64,000 nt of DNA, from the NCBI GenBank assembly GCA_013343275.1, contig CP046106.1, positions 372,001 to 436,000 of the forward strand, given 5' to 3'. How positions within the stretch are numbered: position 1 is the first letter of the stretch; each line of letters opens with the position of its first letter. The notes beneath the pieces were generated by a model. It saw nothing but the letters and a program-made list of their open reading frames with translations. It was not told where the DNA came from and did no database searches. A program made the translations under genes and the position numbers. Positions 34,826 through 43,996 of the stretch are shown here, one piece after another. The DNA comes from Candidatus Nanohaloarchaea archaeon. GTDB taxonomy: Archaea; Nanohalarchaeota; Nanosalinia; Nanosalinales; Nanosalinaceae.

Positions 34826-34992
34826 AGGCCTTTAGTAGAGGTTTCCGGTGTGCACCATGTTCCGAGCGGCTTCCGACCTTGAGTTCCACATATCCGCTTT
34901 CTTCTTAATCAAGAAGTTTTGTAGGGAAAAAGAGGGCAGCACCTCTAATACGGCAGCAACTTTTTTAAATCTAGCTTGCAAACGTTAGGGTT

Positions 34993-35814
34993 GTGTCTAC
35001 CAAATCCAAATACAGTCTGGACGACGTACTTACACCTCAAGAACTTCAAACGCTTCAAACCCCAGATAACATAGATGAAAGACCTGATGCAGAAGTTGTT
35101 GAGTGGGGAGATACCTCTGCAGTCACCACACCAGGTTTCTCCATAGCTTCCTCGATTGAACGCTTCCAAGGCGGAAATCTATCACCCGCACAGGAATCAG
35201 CCCTCAGAGGATTTTCCAACGAGTTTTCAGAACACGGAGAGAATGTCCTATTCATGGATGACGAATTAAGAGAGGTCCTTGGGGACGAAGTAGTCGCCAG
35301 AGTGCAGGGATTTGAAGAGGCATACGTAGCAAAGGTTCTATCCCCTGATCAAGCGATGGACATAGTTGAAAGGTACGATGACCAGTATCTGGGAGATGTT
35401 GTCCAGAGATTTGGTGAGGAGATAGATAGCAACCATGCAGTGCTACCTGCTATTTACAACGATACAGGATTGATAGAGGAGAGGCCTGTAGCACTGATGG
35501 AGGGAGAAGGCCTTATGGCAGGTGAAGACAGCATACCTGTAGAGAAGATGCTTGATGAGGAAGAGGATGATGTCGGAAAGGTAGATCCTCAGTCGATCTC
35601 CATGAAACGATATCCTGCACCGGAAGATGTTGAGGCCAGTTTTTACCTGGATGTACAGCTTCCTGCACATTACGATGAAGCAAGTTACCAGGTAGAGAAC
35701 AACAGTATTGTAATAGAGGCTGATGGACAAAAAGAGCTCCAGAGCTTTGCAACTCCTCCAGAGATTATAGAAGAAGATGAAAACAACGGAGTGTACAGCT
35801 TCGAGATAAAATAA
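34993..35814 (+). CDS. Hypothetical acidic protein
   Basis: 273 residues from GTG 34993, about 28 bases after a TATA-like TTTTTTAAATC. N-terminal two thirds mixed helix and strand with VLFMDDELREVLGDEVVARV and PVALMEGEGLMAGED. The last 70 residues (ASFYLDVQLPAHYDEASYQV then NNSIVIEADGQKE) resemble an alpha-crystallin/HSP20-like beta sandwich, a weak match. Function unknown. Confidence 0.6.
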   Translation: MSTKSKYSLDDVLTPQELQTLQTPDNIDERPDAEVVEWGDTSAVTTPGFSIASSIERFQGGNLSPAQESALRGFSNEFSEHGENVLFMDDELREVLGDEVVARVQGFEEAYVAKVLSPDQAMDIVERYDDQYLGDVVQRFGEEIDSNHAVLPAIYNDTGLIEERPVALMEGEGLMAGEDSIPVEKMLDEEEDDVGKVDPQSISMKRYPAPEDVEASFYLDVQLPAHYDEASYQVENNSIVIEADGQKELQSFATPPEIIEEDENNGVYSFEIK

Positions 35815-35840
35815 ATTCTTTCTTCCCAATTTCTCTTTTT

Positions 35841-36170
35841 ATGGAAGAGCTAATCCAGGATCTCAGAAAGATAGAAGGAGTAAAGGCCGTAAGGAAACAG
35901 TCCGGGCCTGTACTGAAGATAGAATTATTTCACCGTGAGATCCCTGCCAGCGAGGCCGTCGATATACTTGGTGATCTCAGAAGCATTTCTCAGAGTATCG
36001 TCAGTATTCTCGATGAGGCCCGCAGTGACGGAGAGTTCGAATCCTGGGAATGGATTCAGAAACCGGAGAAAAAGTATCAGGAGACTTCTCTGGGCCGAAA
36101 CAGCAGTGTATCCGACAGAAAGGATAAAGGTCACAGGCCGGGATATTACCGCGTCTCAATCATTGAATGA
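35841..36170 (+). CDS. Hypothetical protein
   Basis: 109 residues. Begins MEELIQDLRKIEGVKAVRK with a beta-alpha-beta feel (ferredoxin-like), then a helix SEAVDILGDLRSISQSI. The tail is basic and disordered (GRNSSVSDRKDKGHRPG), unlike most proteins here and possibly RNA-binding. Convergent with the lipoprotein gene. No family recognised. Confidence 0.58.
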   Translation: MEELIQDLRKIEGVKAVRKQSGPVLKIELFHREIPASEAVDILGDLRSISQSIVSILDEARSDGEFESWEWIQKPEKKYQETSLGRNSSVSDRKDKGHRPGYYRVSIIE

Positions 36171-36173
36171 GAG

Positions 36174-37133
36174 CTAGGGATACCAGTTGACTTTCTTGAG
36201 CTGGCTTGAATGCTTGTAGCTGGGGTCTGAGTCGTATTCGATCACGTATCTGACGGTGAGGTTTTGTTTTTCTGCTTCGTAAGGTATTGAGAACATTAGG
36301 TCGGTTGTTATGGATTCTCCTGGTTTCAGTGTGGCGGCATAGTTTTCTTTGTAGTTGATGGCGCCTGAGGCCGTGTAGGTCTCGTAGCGGGTGCCGTTGT
36401 ACACTACGTAGAATTCGTCGCTTCTGACAGTCTCGATTTTGCTGTTGCCTACGTTTTTGAATTTGACTGTGGCGACTGCGTACTGGTTGTTGATTCTGTA
36501 AGGTGTTTTCTTGTGGACTTCGCCATCGGATCTGTACTTGTAGTAATAGATCAATTCAAGATTCTTGACGGTGTATGACACGTTCCACTGGGTCACATAG
36601 CTTTCGCCCATCGAAAGGTCTGGAACTGTCACATTGAGTCTCTGTTCTGCGATTGGCTCGGAGTCAACCCAGCCGCGGGATGGATCCTCGGTCGGCGCAA
36701 TCTTGGTCCTCCAGTCAAAGAAAGATACACCGGTTTCGACTCCCTGTCTCATGAAAGTAAACTTTTTTGTCTCTCCAGGCCCTAACGTAACGTTAAACTG
36801 CAGATCCTGCAACCTGGTAGTAAAATCATCAGGATGCCTCTTCAGCAAGCGGAAACGCTCAGAACCTTTTTTCCCTCCGATATTCTTCAAAGTCAAGTTA
36901 ATACTGTATTTCTCACTCAGCGAGACTTTGTCCGGCATCGAAAAGCTCACGACATTTATCTGGGTCTCGTCGGCCATGTCAGGGCTCCGAGAGGACTCCT
37001 CAGGCTGTGAAGCTGTCTGGTCCGAAGTATTGTTTCCGGTTTTCGGCGGTGTAGAGCTATCTGTACATCCTGATACGGCCACTACAGTTGAAAGTAAAAG
37101 AATTATTGCGAGCTTCTGGAATCCGGATTCCAT
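36174..37133 (-). CDS. Secreted lipoprotein with Ig-like/CARDB-type repeats
   Basis: 319 residues. Signal peptide with lipobox VVAVSGC (Cys about residue 23), then a Ser/Thr-rich linker. Two beta-sandwich repeats: SLSEKYSINLTLKNIGGKKG with GPGETKKFTFM, and VATVKFKNVGNSKIETV with KPGESITTDLMFSIP. The paired 'NxG' and 'xPGE' motifs are those of CARDB or DUF4352-like domains. Surface-exposed; partner unknown. Confidence 0.75.
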   Translation of the reverse strand: MESGFQKLAIILLLSTVVAVSGCTDSSTPPKTGNNTSDQTASQPEESSRSPDMADETQINVVSFSMPDKVSLSEKYSINLTLKNIGGKKGSERFRLLKRHPDDFTTRLQDLQFNVTLGPGETKKFTFMRQGVETGVSFFDWRTKIAPTEDPSRGWVDSEPIAEQRLNVTVPDLSMGESYVTQWNVSYTVKNLELIYYYKYRSDGEVHKKTPYRINNQYAVATVKFKNVGNSKIETVRSDEFYVVYNGTRYETYTASGAINYKENYAATLKPGESITTDLMFSIPYEAEKQNLTVRYVIEYDSDPSYKHSSQLKKVNWYP

Positions 37134-37192
37134 GTGAAAGATTTCACAGGCCTTTCTTTAAGAAACAGCAGGCTGACAGCCAAGGCCTCTAC

Positions 37193-39568
37193 CTATACTG
37201 CCTGGACCGTGCTTCCCTCTTTATCTTTCTGGACTTGGATGATGTTGTCAGCTTTTTCCCGGCCTATTCCGTGGTGTGTTATCAGCAGGATCTGGTTGAA
37301 CTGTTTGACTGCGTTCTGTATTTTTTCCAGCAAGTTTTCCCGGTTATCAGAGTCTGTTGCGTCAGTTGGTTCGTCGATCATGAGGAAGTCGGTGCCTGTC
37401 ATTTCTGCGAGCGCTAGCTGGTATGCGAGTGCTGTCAGTGTTCTCTGGCCTCCTCCCTGGTAGTCGCTGATAGAGTACTCGCGGTCCGCATTCTGTGGGA
37501 CTCCTTTCAGCCTGTAATCGTCTCTGTCGATAGCAAGATGACTGAACTCAGGTTCTACGGCCAGTTCCTGATACCATCTATAGACCTTTCTCTCCAGCTT
37601 ACGGATATTCTCCTCGCGCATTTTTGACTCGGCCAACGAGTACTTCTCAGAGGCCTCCTTCACCTCTTCAACTCTTTCCTGTAGTTGCTCCAGTCTCTCT
37701 ACTTCCTCCCGAACCTCTTCTACACGTTCCTTTATTTCTTCCAGTCTTTCCTGCTCCTCTTCTACAGCCCGAGCCTTCTCTCCCCGCCTTTTCTCCATCT
37801 CCTCGACCTTCGATTTTAGAGAGTTATACCTAGAGAGGGCCTTGTCCTTGGTTTCCTCCACATCTTCCAGCCTAACATCGATCTCGTCATACTCTATTTC
37901 CAAGCCTTCAATCCTCGACTCCAGTTCATCCAGTTTTTCTCTGCGGCCCTCCAGTTTCTGGTTCTTTTTCTCCAGTTCTTCTCTGTCGGACTCTACACCA
38001 GAGATCTCTTTCTCAAGGCTATTCCTACGTTCACGGAGCTCCTCTATTTTCTCCTCAATAGATTCAGCATCTCGTTTCTCGAGGCCTTCCTCAAGAAGCT
38101 GTTTGTCCTCTTCAAGGTCCTCCAGATTCTCTTCGAGTTCTTCGATCGTGTCAGAGAGTTCTTCCTTCTCATCTTCGGCCTCTTCAATCTGCTCCTCTAC
38201 TTCCTCAAGATCTTCTTTTTTGCTGGAAAGTTCCCCAAGTTTCTCTTCCTGATCCTCTTTCTTATCGATTTTTTCCTCGATCGCGGACAGCTCTTCTCTG
38301 ACGTCGTCAATCCGCTGATGGTATTGGTCCAGGTTTTCCACTTCTCGGCCGCAGACCTCGCATTCTCCCTTGTCATGTGTTTTCTCAAGGTCATCCAGTC
38401 GGGCCTTTTTCTCGCTCCGTTTCTCACGCAGCTCCTTCAGCTCCTCTTCAACTTCTTCCAGCGATTTATCAGTATCGTATTCATCTATCTCAGTCTGTAA
38501 CTCCTCTTTCTCATCTTCAAGATCTTCAATACGGGCCTCTACATCCTTCAGGCCCTCCGATTTCTCATCTATTTTCTCCTGCAGATTCTCTATCTTCAGT
38601 TCCTTTCTATCCAGTCTTTTGCGGACCTCCTCTATTTTCTCGGCCTCTTCCTCCACTGACTCGAATTTTTCATCTACCTGCTCCAGTTCCTCCTCGAGCT
38701 CGGCCTCCCTATCACCGATTTCGGCGTCATACTCTCGTCTGATCTCCTCTATATCTTCTTCCAGTGATTCTATGAACTCCTGCTGTTTCTCTATCTCGCG
38801 CTCTATCTTGGAGGCCTTTCTCAACTTCCTGTATTGTTCCTGTAGCTCATCTTTCTTCTCTACGGCCTCTTCAAGCTCCTCTCTTCTCTCTTCGAGTTCT
38901 TCTTCGAGTTCCTCCAGCGAGCCCTGTTTTTCTTCAAGCTCTTCCTCTGTATCTTCCTTCTGTTCTTCCAGTTCTTGTTCCCTCTCTTTTTTCTCTTCCA
39001 GGCCCTGGATCTCCTGTTCTTTACGGGATATGACTTCTGAGAGCGCATCTGACAGTATGTCGACTGTTTTGATGTCGAAGATGTAGTCCATGGCCTCCTG
39101 CTGTCTTCTTCCGCCCTCTACTTTCTCCACGAACTTCTGCTGGGCTGCGTAGTTGACGTGTTCTATCTTCTTTGAATCGAGGCCTGTGATCTGGAACACC
39201 TGTTTCCTGACGTCGTTGACTTTTGCACCACCGTCTTTCGATTCGAGAGTCTGTTCCTCGCCGTTACTTAGTAATCCTACCTCGTAATTCCCCCTACCGT
39301 TCTCTGAGTACTCCGAGACAACATAGTAGCTATCACCGCTAACAGAGAACTCAAGCCGGGCCTTCATACCAGTTTCAGAAAAATTAATGTATTCTTTCGG
39401 GCTTCGAAAGTTGAAGGCCTCTCCTGTCAATGCAAAGTATATTGCATAAAGGATTGAGGATTTTCCTGCATTGTTCGGGCCTTCTATCAGGTTCAGGCCT
39501 CCCGTAAAGTTTATCTCGGCGTCCTTCAGTTTTCTGAAGTTTTCGAGTTCCAGTTTCTCCAGTTTCAC
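37193..39568 (-). CDS. rad50: DNA double-strand break repair ATPase Rad50
   Basis: 791 residues. Walker A is GPNNAGKSSI near residue 35. Two long acidic coiled coils flank the zinc hook CEVCGRE near residue 400. The C-terminal head has the signature SDYQGGGQRTLTALA and Walker B FLMIDEPTDATD. Length is typical for archaeal Rad50. Overlaps mre11 by four bases (ATGA), giving the usual mre11-rad50 operon. Together they process DNA ends. Confidence 0.95.
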   Translation of the reverse strand: MKLEKLELENFRKLKDAEINFTGGLNLIEGPNNAGKSSILYAIYFALTGEAFNFRSPKEYINFSETGMKARLEFSVSGDSYYVVSEYSENGRGNYEVGLLSNGEEQTLESKDGGAKVNDVRKQVFQITGLDSKKIEHVNYAAQQKFVEKVEGGRRQQEAMDYIFDIKTVDILSDALSEVISRKEQEIQGLEEKKEREQELEEQKEDTEEELEEKQGSLEELEEELEERREELEEAVEKKDELQEQYRKLRKASKIEREIEKQQEFIESLEEDIEEIRREYDAEIGDREAELEEELEQVDEKFESVEEEAEKIEEVRKRLDRKELKIENLQEKIDEKSEGLKDVEARIEDLEDEKEELQTEIDEYDTDKSLEEVEEELKELREKRSEKKARLDDLEKTHDKGECEVCGREVENLDQYHQRIDDVREELSAIEEKIDKKEDQEEKLGELSSKKEDLEEVEEQIEEAEDEKEELSDTIEELEENLEDLEEDKQLLEEGLEKRDAESIEEKIEELRERRNSLEKEISGVESDREELEKKNQKLEGRREKLDELESRIEGLEIEYDEIDVRLEDVEETKDKALSRYNSLKSKVEEMEKRRGEKARAVEEEQERLEEIKERVEEVREEVERLEQLQERVEEVKEASEKYSLAESKMREENIRKLERKVYRWYQELAVEPEFSHLAIDRDDYRLKGVPQNADREYSISDYQGGGQRTLTALAYQLALAEMTGTDFLMIDEPTDATDSDNRENLLEKIQNAVKQFNQILLITHHGIGREKADNIIQVQKDKEGSTVQAV

Positions 39569-40746
39569 TGCTCTTCACCGAATATTTTCCTGTCGACTTC
39601 TTTCCTAAGTTTCTGTCGGGCCTCTTTCTTCAGGTTGATTCCTGATGAAGTAAGGTTCTCGTCGTCGGCCAGCATCGACGATGCTTTCTCATGCAGCTCC
39701 CTGAACTCCTCACTGCTGCCATCCAGTTCTTTTTCCAGAAATTCTTCTACACTGAAGGCCTCTCCATCAACTGTATCTGCATATCCCTTCACTCTGAGAT
39801 CAAGCACTACTTCGGCCATCTCCACGTTTTCCAGTTCCGGAAGTCGGGCCTCGATTTCCTGCACCGGTATCTCTCCGGGCTCTTTCTCCGTCTCGCCTTT
39901 TACCATGACCTTGACGGCTATCCTGTTCCCTTCCAGCTGCTGGACTCTGCCAACCGTTGGTTCGACACGAGCCTCGTCTACAGGCACTCGAATCTTTTTC
40001 AGCTCCAGATTCTGCGGTATAGCACCAGTCTCTAGATGTTTTACTCCTTCAAACCCTGCCTCGATTATGTTGTAGTGGTTTCCGAACTCCGTGGAATTGA
40101 AGTCGTAATCTACTGTGCCTCCTGTGGCCGAGAATACTGTATTATTGATTTCTTTCCAAGTGTTGGGCTGGTGGTCATGGCCTATCGCCAAGTAGTCCAG
40201 ATTTTTAGATGCTATTTCATCTGCCTTGACGCAGTCATCGGAGTAAGTCCTTGTAACTCCTTCGACAAAGTCGTGCATCATCAGGATATTGGTGCCATCG
40301 TTCGGTGAGAATTCATCCAGTATTTCACGCGTCTTGCTGGAGTGGTATCCGAGGCCGTAGATATTGAGGCCTTCAAGCTGTACTGCTGGTTCTCCAAACT
40401 CTTCCGGAGAAGGATCGATAAGGTGTACGTATTCGCCTGTGAGGTGTTCTATTGCGAGGCCTTTGAGTTTTCTTCCGTGGCCGTAGCTGCGATCGTGGTT
40501 ACCCCGGATCATGTACATCGGGATTTCGGCGTCTTCCAGTTTCTCCAGTATTTCACGAGCCTGTTCAATTACCGTGTGCCACGGGTATACTGTGTCGAAC
40601 ACGTCTCCTGCGTGTATTATCAGATCTACATCTTTTTCGACTGCTTTTTCGATCAGGAAGTTGAAGGCCTGGAGGGTTGATTCTACGCGTTGTTCTGCGA
40701 TCTGGCCGGGCTGTTTTCGACCTAGATGTGTGTCGCCGAAATGCAT
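39565..40746 (-). CDS. mre11: DNA repair nuclease Mre11
   Basis: 393 residues. Phosphoesterase motifs in order: FGDTHLGRKQ, IHAGDVFDTVYP, IRGNHDRSYG, LMMHDF and AIGHDHQP. The capping domain and a Rad50-binding C-terminal tail follow (GINLKKEARQKLRKEVD). The start is unusually short (MHFGDTH), missing two or three residues of the usual first strand, so an upstream start is possible though none is obvious. The promoter region is shared with the divergent Fic-like gene (GATAAATATTT). Confidence 0.93.
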   Translation of the reverse strand: MHFGDTHLGRKQPGQIAEQRVESTLQAFNFLIEKAVEKDVDLIIHAGDVFDTVYPWHTVIEQAREILEKLEDAEIPMYMIRGNHDRSYGHGRKLKGLAIEHLTGEYVHLIDPSPEEFGEPAVQLEGLNIYGLGYHSSKTREILDEFSPNDGTNILMMHDFVEGVTRTYSDDCVKADEIASKNLDYLAIGHDHQPNTWKEINNTVFSATGGTVDYDFNSTEFGNHYNIIEAGFEGVKHLETGAIPQNLELKKIRVPVDEARVEPTVGRVQQLEGNRIAVKVMVKGETEKEPGEIPVQEIEARLPELENVEMAEVVLDLRVKGYADTVDGEAFSVEEFLEKELDGSSEEFRELHEKASSMLADDENLTSSGINLKKEARQKLRKEVDRKIFGEEQ

Positions 40747-40857
40747 TATACGGTAGTTTTCAGAAATCTCTTGCTCCCCTCCAACAAGTTAAGCGGGAGA
40801 AATATTTATCGGCCTTACCCCGGTCTTTTCAGTTTCGAGAAACAAATCTTTCAGTGT

Positions 40858-41394
40858 ATGGCGCTGGAGATAGACTGCGAAAGTATAGATGATATGATCA
40901 GTATCGAGCTGATAACAGGCCTGAACGCACTGGTTACGCAGAGTCCAGAGATTGAGGAAGAGGCCGAACTGGAGCATGTAAACGGTGTGCCTGTCGGCGA
41001 CATGGAAGCTTTCGAGGTCGCCCGTGATGAGGATTATCACCAGTTAAGGCCTTCGGGAGAAGGCTTTATCGAGAATATAATTGAGTTTACACTGCCGCAC
41101 AGCTGCTCGGAGAACAACGATGCAGTATATCTTTCCGCAGTTCTGATGAAGGAACTGGCTGAATCACAGGCTTTCGGAGAAGGAAATAAGAGAACAGCGT
41201 ATCTTTCCGGAGTCATGTTTCTTATCAAGGCACAGGCCCAGCAGGGTTTTTCAAAGGCTGTCTACCCCGATCTTACGAGAGATTTCCAGGAAATCCTTCA
41301 GGAAGTAGCTGTAAGAGAGAAAGACGAGGAAGACCTCTACAGGTATATTACGTCTCTTATTCATGATCCTATGGAGAATGTTAGAGCTCGATAG
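40858..41394 (+). CDS. Fic/Doc family protein lacking the catalytic His
   Basis: 178 residues from ATG 40858. Near residue 113 is FGEGNKRTAYLSG, a clear Fic motif (F-x-x-G-N-K-R). The residue that should be His, two before the Phe, is Gln (ESQAFGEG). The neighbouring helices fit the Doc size class. Loss of this His normally abolishes AMP- or phosphotransfer, so it may be inactive or altered. No antitoxin-like gene is adjacent in the same direction. Upstream in-frame sequence to 40726 overlaps mre11 and is rejected. Confidence 0.72.
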   Translation: MALEIDCESIDDMISIELITGLNALVTQSPEIEEEAELEHVNGVPVGDMEAFEVARDEDYHQLRPSGEGFIENIIEFTLPHSCSENNDAVYLSAVLMKELAESQAFGEGNKRTAYLSGVMFLIKAQAQQGFSKAVYPDLTRDFQEILQEVAVREKDEEDLYRYITSLIHDPMENVRAR

Positions 41395-41575
41395 TTGATA
41401 CGTTGTCTTCTTCACTAGAGGTAAATTTCCGGTAGGCCTTACGTAGCTTCCGGTAGAATAGCGACTCACGCATTCTCTGTGCTGGCTTCTCCTCCGCCAG
41501 TTCTCTAAGGCCTTCTCGGTTGCTGGATATTACTTTCTCGGCCCATTCTGTTTCTTTCTTTTTTTCGTCGCTCAT
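41381..41575 (-). CDS. Small hypothetical protein
   Basis: 64 residues, charged and helical (KKKETEWAEKVISSNREGL), with a basic middle (FYRKLRKAYRKF). Its end overlaps the Fic-like gene end by 14 bases tail to tail. Contains NREGLRELAEEKP, which is like the [11 protein letters not shown] stretch in the protein at 28586, so the two share a short segment of unknown meaning. Confidence 0.5.
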   Translation of the reverse strand: MSDEKKKETEWAEKVISSNREGLRELAEEKPAQRMRESLFYRKLRKAYRKFTSSEEDNVSTIEL

Positions 41576-41697
41576 ACATGTTAGAACCGGGTTTGAGATT
41601 TAAAATGTGCGTGGGTTGGTAAAGTAAAATGAAATATAGAATGTAAGAAAAAACTTGTTTATGGCGTTGTACGCGTCGAAGAAATCCTTAACAGGAT

Positions 41698-41892
41698 TTA
41701 AGCTTCTACTACGTTTGTTGCCTTTGGACCTCTGTCGCCTTCTTCCTGATCGAATTCGACTTCTACGTCTTCTTCGATAGAATCGCCTTCTTCAAGATCG
41801 CTGACGTGGAAGAAAAGATCGTCGTCCATGTCTTCTGTCTCGATGAATCCGTACTTCTTCTGATCGTGGAAGAACTTAACTGTACCTTTCAT
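41698..41892 (-). CDS. Cold-shock domain protein
   Basis: 64 residues from ATG 41892. RNP motifs KKYGFIET and DLFFHVSDLE mark the five-strand cold-shock barrel, and KFFHDQKKYGF the nucleic-acid face. Length fits CspA-type RNA chaperones, found in haloarchaea. Among the strongest ribosome sites in the window, AAGGAGGTG, lies nine bases before the ATG, with TATA TGTATAAAGG further up. A hairpin AAATCC-TGTTAA-GGATTT follows the stop. Confidence 0.9.
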   Translation of the reverse strand: MKGTVKFFHDQKKYGFIETEDMDDDLFFHVSDLEEGDSIEEDVEVEFDQEEGDRGPKATNVVEA

Positions 41893-42084
41893 ACTACAAA
41901 ACACCTCCTTATAACAGAACATTTGAGGGCAACCTTTATACAAGGAAGTGAAATTTCGGAGGCCTCAAAACTGCTTCAAGGAGCAGAATCCTCTACAGAT
42001 GCTGCAAGCCGATAAAAAACCGGATTCTATCAGTCCCTCATCTTGGGAGCGAACTTTTATAAAACCCAGATCACAAATAAGAGA

Positions 42085-42470
42085 TATGACTCACGGAGCC
42101 CATCACCAGGTTTCCAGTATTGCGACCTCTACTAGGGGCAATGTGAGCTTCTTTAATAAGTATATCTCCAAGCTGAATATCCTGTATTTTTGATACAGGA
42201 TTAGTAGGTTGGGAAATCCTGGCCTGGCTCACAACTCAGTGGGCCTCGGGCAAAAGGACTCAACCGAAACCATTAGGTCTCATCCCTTACAAGGAAAAAC
42301 TGCCTACAATACAATTACAAAAATACACAAAGACGCTTAGACGTTACGCTGCCATGAAGACAAGGCCTTAAAAGGCTTGGAGAAAATCAAAACCCGCACA
42401 GAATCTTGAAAAAGGTGATAACCTAGAACACTACGACTCCGACCACGTATAATCCTCTTGTCTTTTCTCT
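42085..42470 (+). ncRNA. Candidate structured noncoding RNA, identity unknown
   Basis: A 629-base gap without a credible gene. A strong TATA box CTTTTATAAAACC (42053-42065) predicts a start near 42085, and a T-rich tract at 42455-42478 could end it. Ends pair as CGGAG/CTCCG and ATCACC/GGTGAT. Internal hairpins include ATTGC/GCAAT near 42117 and the 9-bp ATCCTGTAT/ATACAGGAT (42179-42201). Size suits RNase P RNA or SRP RNA, but the RNase P core GGAAAGTC and the SRP helix-8 motif were not found. Boundaries are approximate. Confidence 0.45.
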
Positions 42471-42521
42471 TTTTCTTCCGACCTTACCGTATAAAATTGG
42501 CCAGTCTTACAAACTACTTGT

Positions 42522-43529
42522 ATGGCAGGTCCTCTGTACTATCTTGCGCTCGCTACGGTTTCAACTGCAGTCATCTGGAAATCAAGCAATCTTCTGGAGG
42601 AAACCAGCGAAAAACTTGCAGCATACTACGGCCTTCCTGCAATAGTTCAGGGAGCTGTTATCGCAGCAGTAGGATCAAGCTTTCCAGAGCTCTCATCAAC
42701 AGTTATCTCGGTGCTTGTCCATGGAAACTTCGAACTGGGAGTAGGTGCGATAGTTGGCTCTGCTATATTCAACATACTGCTGATTCCAGCAATATCGGTG
42801 CTCGGCGATGGGAAAGTTCTGGACGCTAACAGAGATATAGTATACAAAGAGGCCCAGTTCTACATGCTCTCCATAGCTGTACTGTTACTGACATTCTCAA
42901 TGGCCGTCATCTACAACCCCCTACCGGGAGCACTGAAAGGAGAGGTTACCCGCTGGCTTGCAGTAATACCCGTACTGGTCTATGGCCTCTACATATTCAT
43001 ACAGTACGAAGACACGAAAGACGGAAGCATGGAGAGAGTTGAGAACATCTCCGAGATGAAACAGTGGGCCTTACTAGCTTTAAGCCTCGTATTTATTGTT
43101 GCAGGAGTGGAAGGGCTTGTTCGCAGCGCAGTAGAGTTCGGCAACATCTTCAACACTCCTTCATTCCTCTGGGGACTTACAATCGTTGCTGCAGGAACAA
43201 GCCTTCCAGACACTCTGGTAAGCTACAGAGCAGCGAAGAAAGACGAAGGTGTCACCAGTATGGCGAACGTACTCGGAAGTAACGTATTCGACCTGCTGAT
43301 CGCCATCCCAGCCGGTGTACTGCTTGCAGGCGCAACACCTATCAACTACGCAGTTGCAGTTCCAATGTTTGGATTCCTCACCTTCGCCACAATCGCATTA
43401 TTCACCACCCTAAGAACAGATCTAGAGCTTTATCGAAGAGAGGCCTACTTCCTGATACTGGTGTACGCGGTATTTATTGCCTGGATGATAGCCGAAACCT
43501 TCGGATACACCAACTTCATCCCTGTATAG
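42522..43529 (+). CDS. Sodium/calcium exchanger family protein (CaCA)
   Basis: 335 residues, ten or so spans in two inverted halves. The alpha-repeats read VGSSFPELSSTVIS with GSAIFNILLIP, and GTSLPDTLVSYRAAK with GSNVFDLLIAIP. These carry the acidic ion-binding residues. Exchanges Na+ or H+ for Ca2+ or similar. TATA GTATAAAATT about 29 bases before ATG 42522 suggests a leaderless message. Confidence 0.92.
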   Translation: MAGPLYYLALATVSTAVIWKSSNLLEETSEKLAAYYGLPAIVQGAVIAAVGSSFPELSSTVISVLVHGNFELGVGAIVGSAIFNILLIPAISVLGDGKVLDANRDIVYKEAQFYMLSIAVLLLTFSMAVIYNPLPGALKGEVTRWLAVIPVLVYGLYIFIQYEDTKDGSMERVENISEMKQWALLALSLVFIVAGVEGLVRSAVEFGNIFNTPSFLWGLTIVAAGTSLPDTLVSYRAAKKDEGVTSMANVLGSNVFDLLIAIPAGVLLAGATPINYAVAVPMFGFLTFATIALFTTLRTDLELYRREAYFLILVYAVFIAWMIAETFGYTNFIPV

Positions 43530-43576
43530 GCTGAAGTGCCAGCGATTTGTTAAAAATCGATGACTAACTAAGGAGT

Positions 43577-43948
43577 ATGTCTGATGTAAGTTTCAGTACA
43601 GCGCTTACCACCGAGCTGAGAACAAGACTGGACGGAAACTTCGAGGTTATACCCGAGTACGAATCAGCTTCCAGCAGTCTGGACAGGGTTCACGACCTGG
43701 TGATTCTGGAGGAAGGCCAGATAAGGTTGATCTTCGAACTCGAGGGCGGAACAGACGGATTTGAGGATGCAAAGCAGGAGTTAAGAAAATTCTACGAGAA
43801 AGAGTCTGGTGACGAAGTGTTTTTACTTGCGGTGTGCAGTAAAGAGGAACTACTGGTGTTCGATGCCGAAAACGAGATCTATTCACAGCAGTATACTGAT
43901 GACCCAGTGGAGAAGATAGCTGAGGATGTAGTCGATCTGCTTGAATAG
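43577..43948 (+). CDS. Hypothetical protein, possible nuclease-like fold
   Basis: 123 residues. Alternating strands and helices with VHDLVILEEGQIRLIFELEG, FEDAKQELRKFYEK and EVFLLAVCSKEELLVFD. The order 'D..I..E...I.FE.K-like' hints at a PD-(D/E)xK fold but the key Lys is replaced (ELEGG), so the match is weak. Short spacing to the next gene is 48 bases. Confidence 0.55.
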   Translation: MSDVSFSTALTTELRTRLDGNFEVIPEYESASSSLDRVHDLVILEEGQIRLIFELEGGTDGFEDAKQELRKFYEKESGDEVFLLAVCSKEELLVFDAENEIYSQQYTDDPVEKIAEDVVDLLE

Positions 43949-43996
43949 AGAACAGTTCGAAAAACCTTTTTCCAATCCCGACAACAAACATACAAT

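Noticed and set aside
38370-39086. Long Ser-rich open frame on the plus strand inside rad50
   Set aside because: It is the antisense shadow of the Glu/Lys-rich coiled coil; composition is an artefact of the opposite strand.
42085-42470. RNase P RNA
   Set aside because: End pairing and ACAGAATC are suggestive, but the conserved GGAAAGTC core is missing, so only an unnamed RNA is reported.
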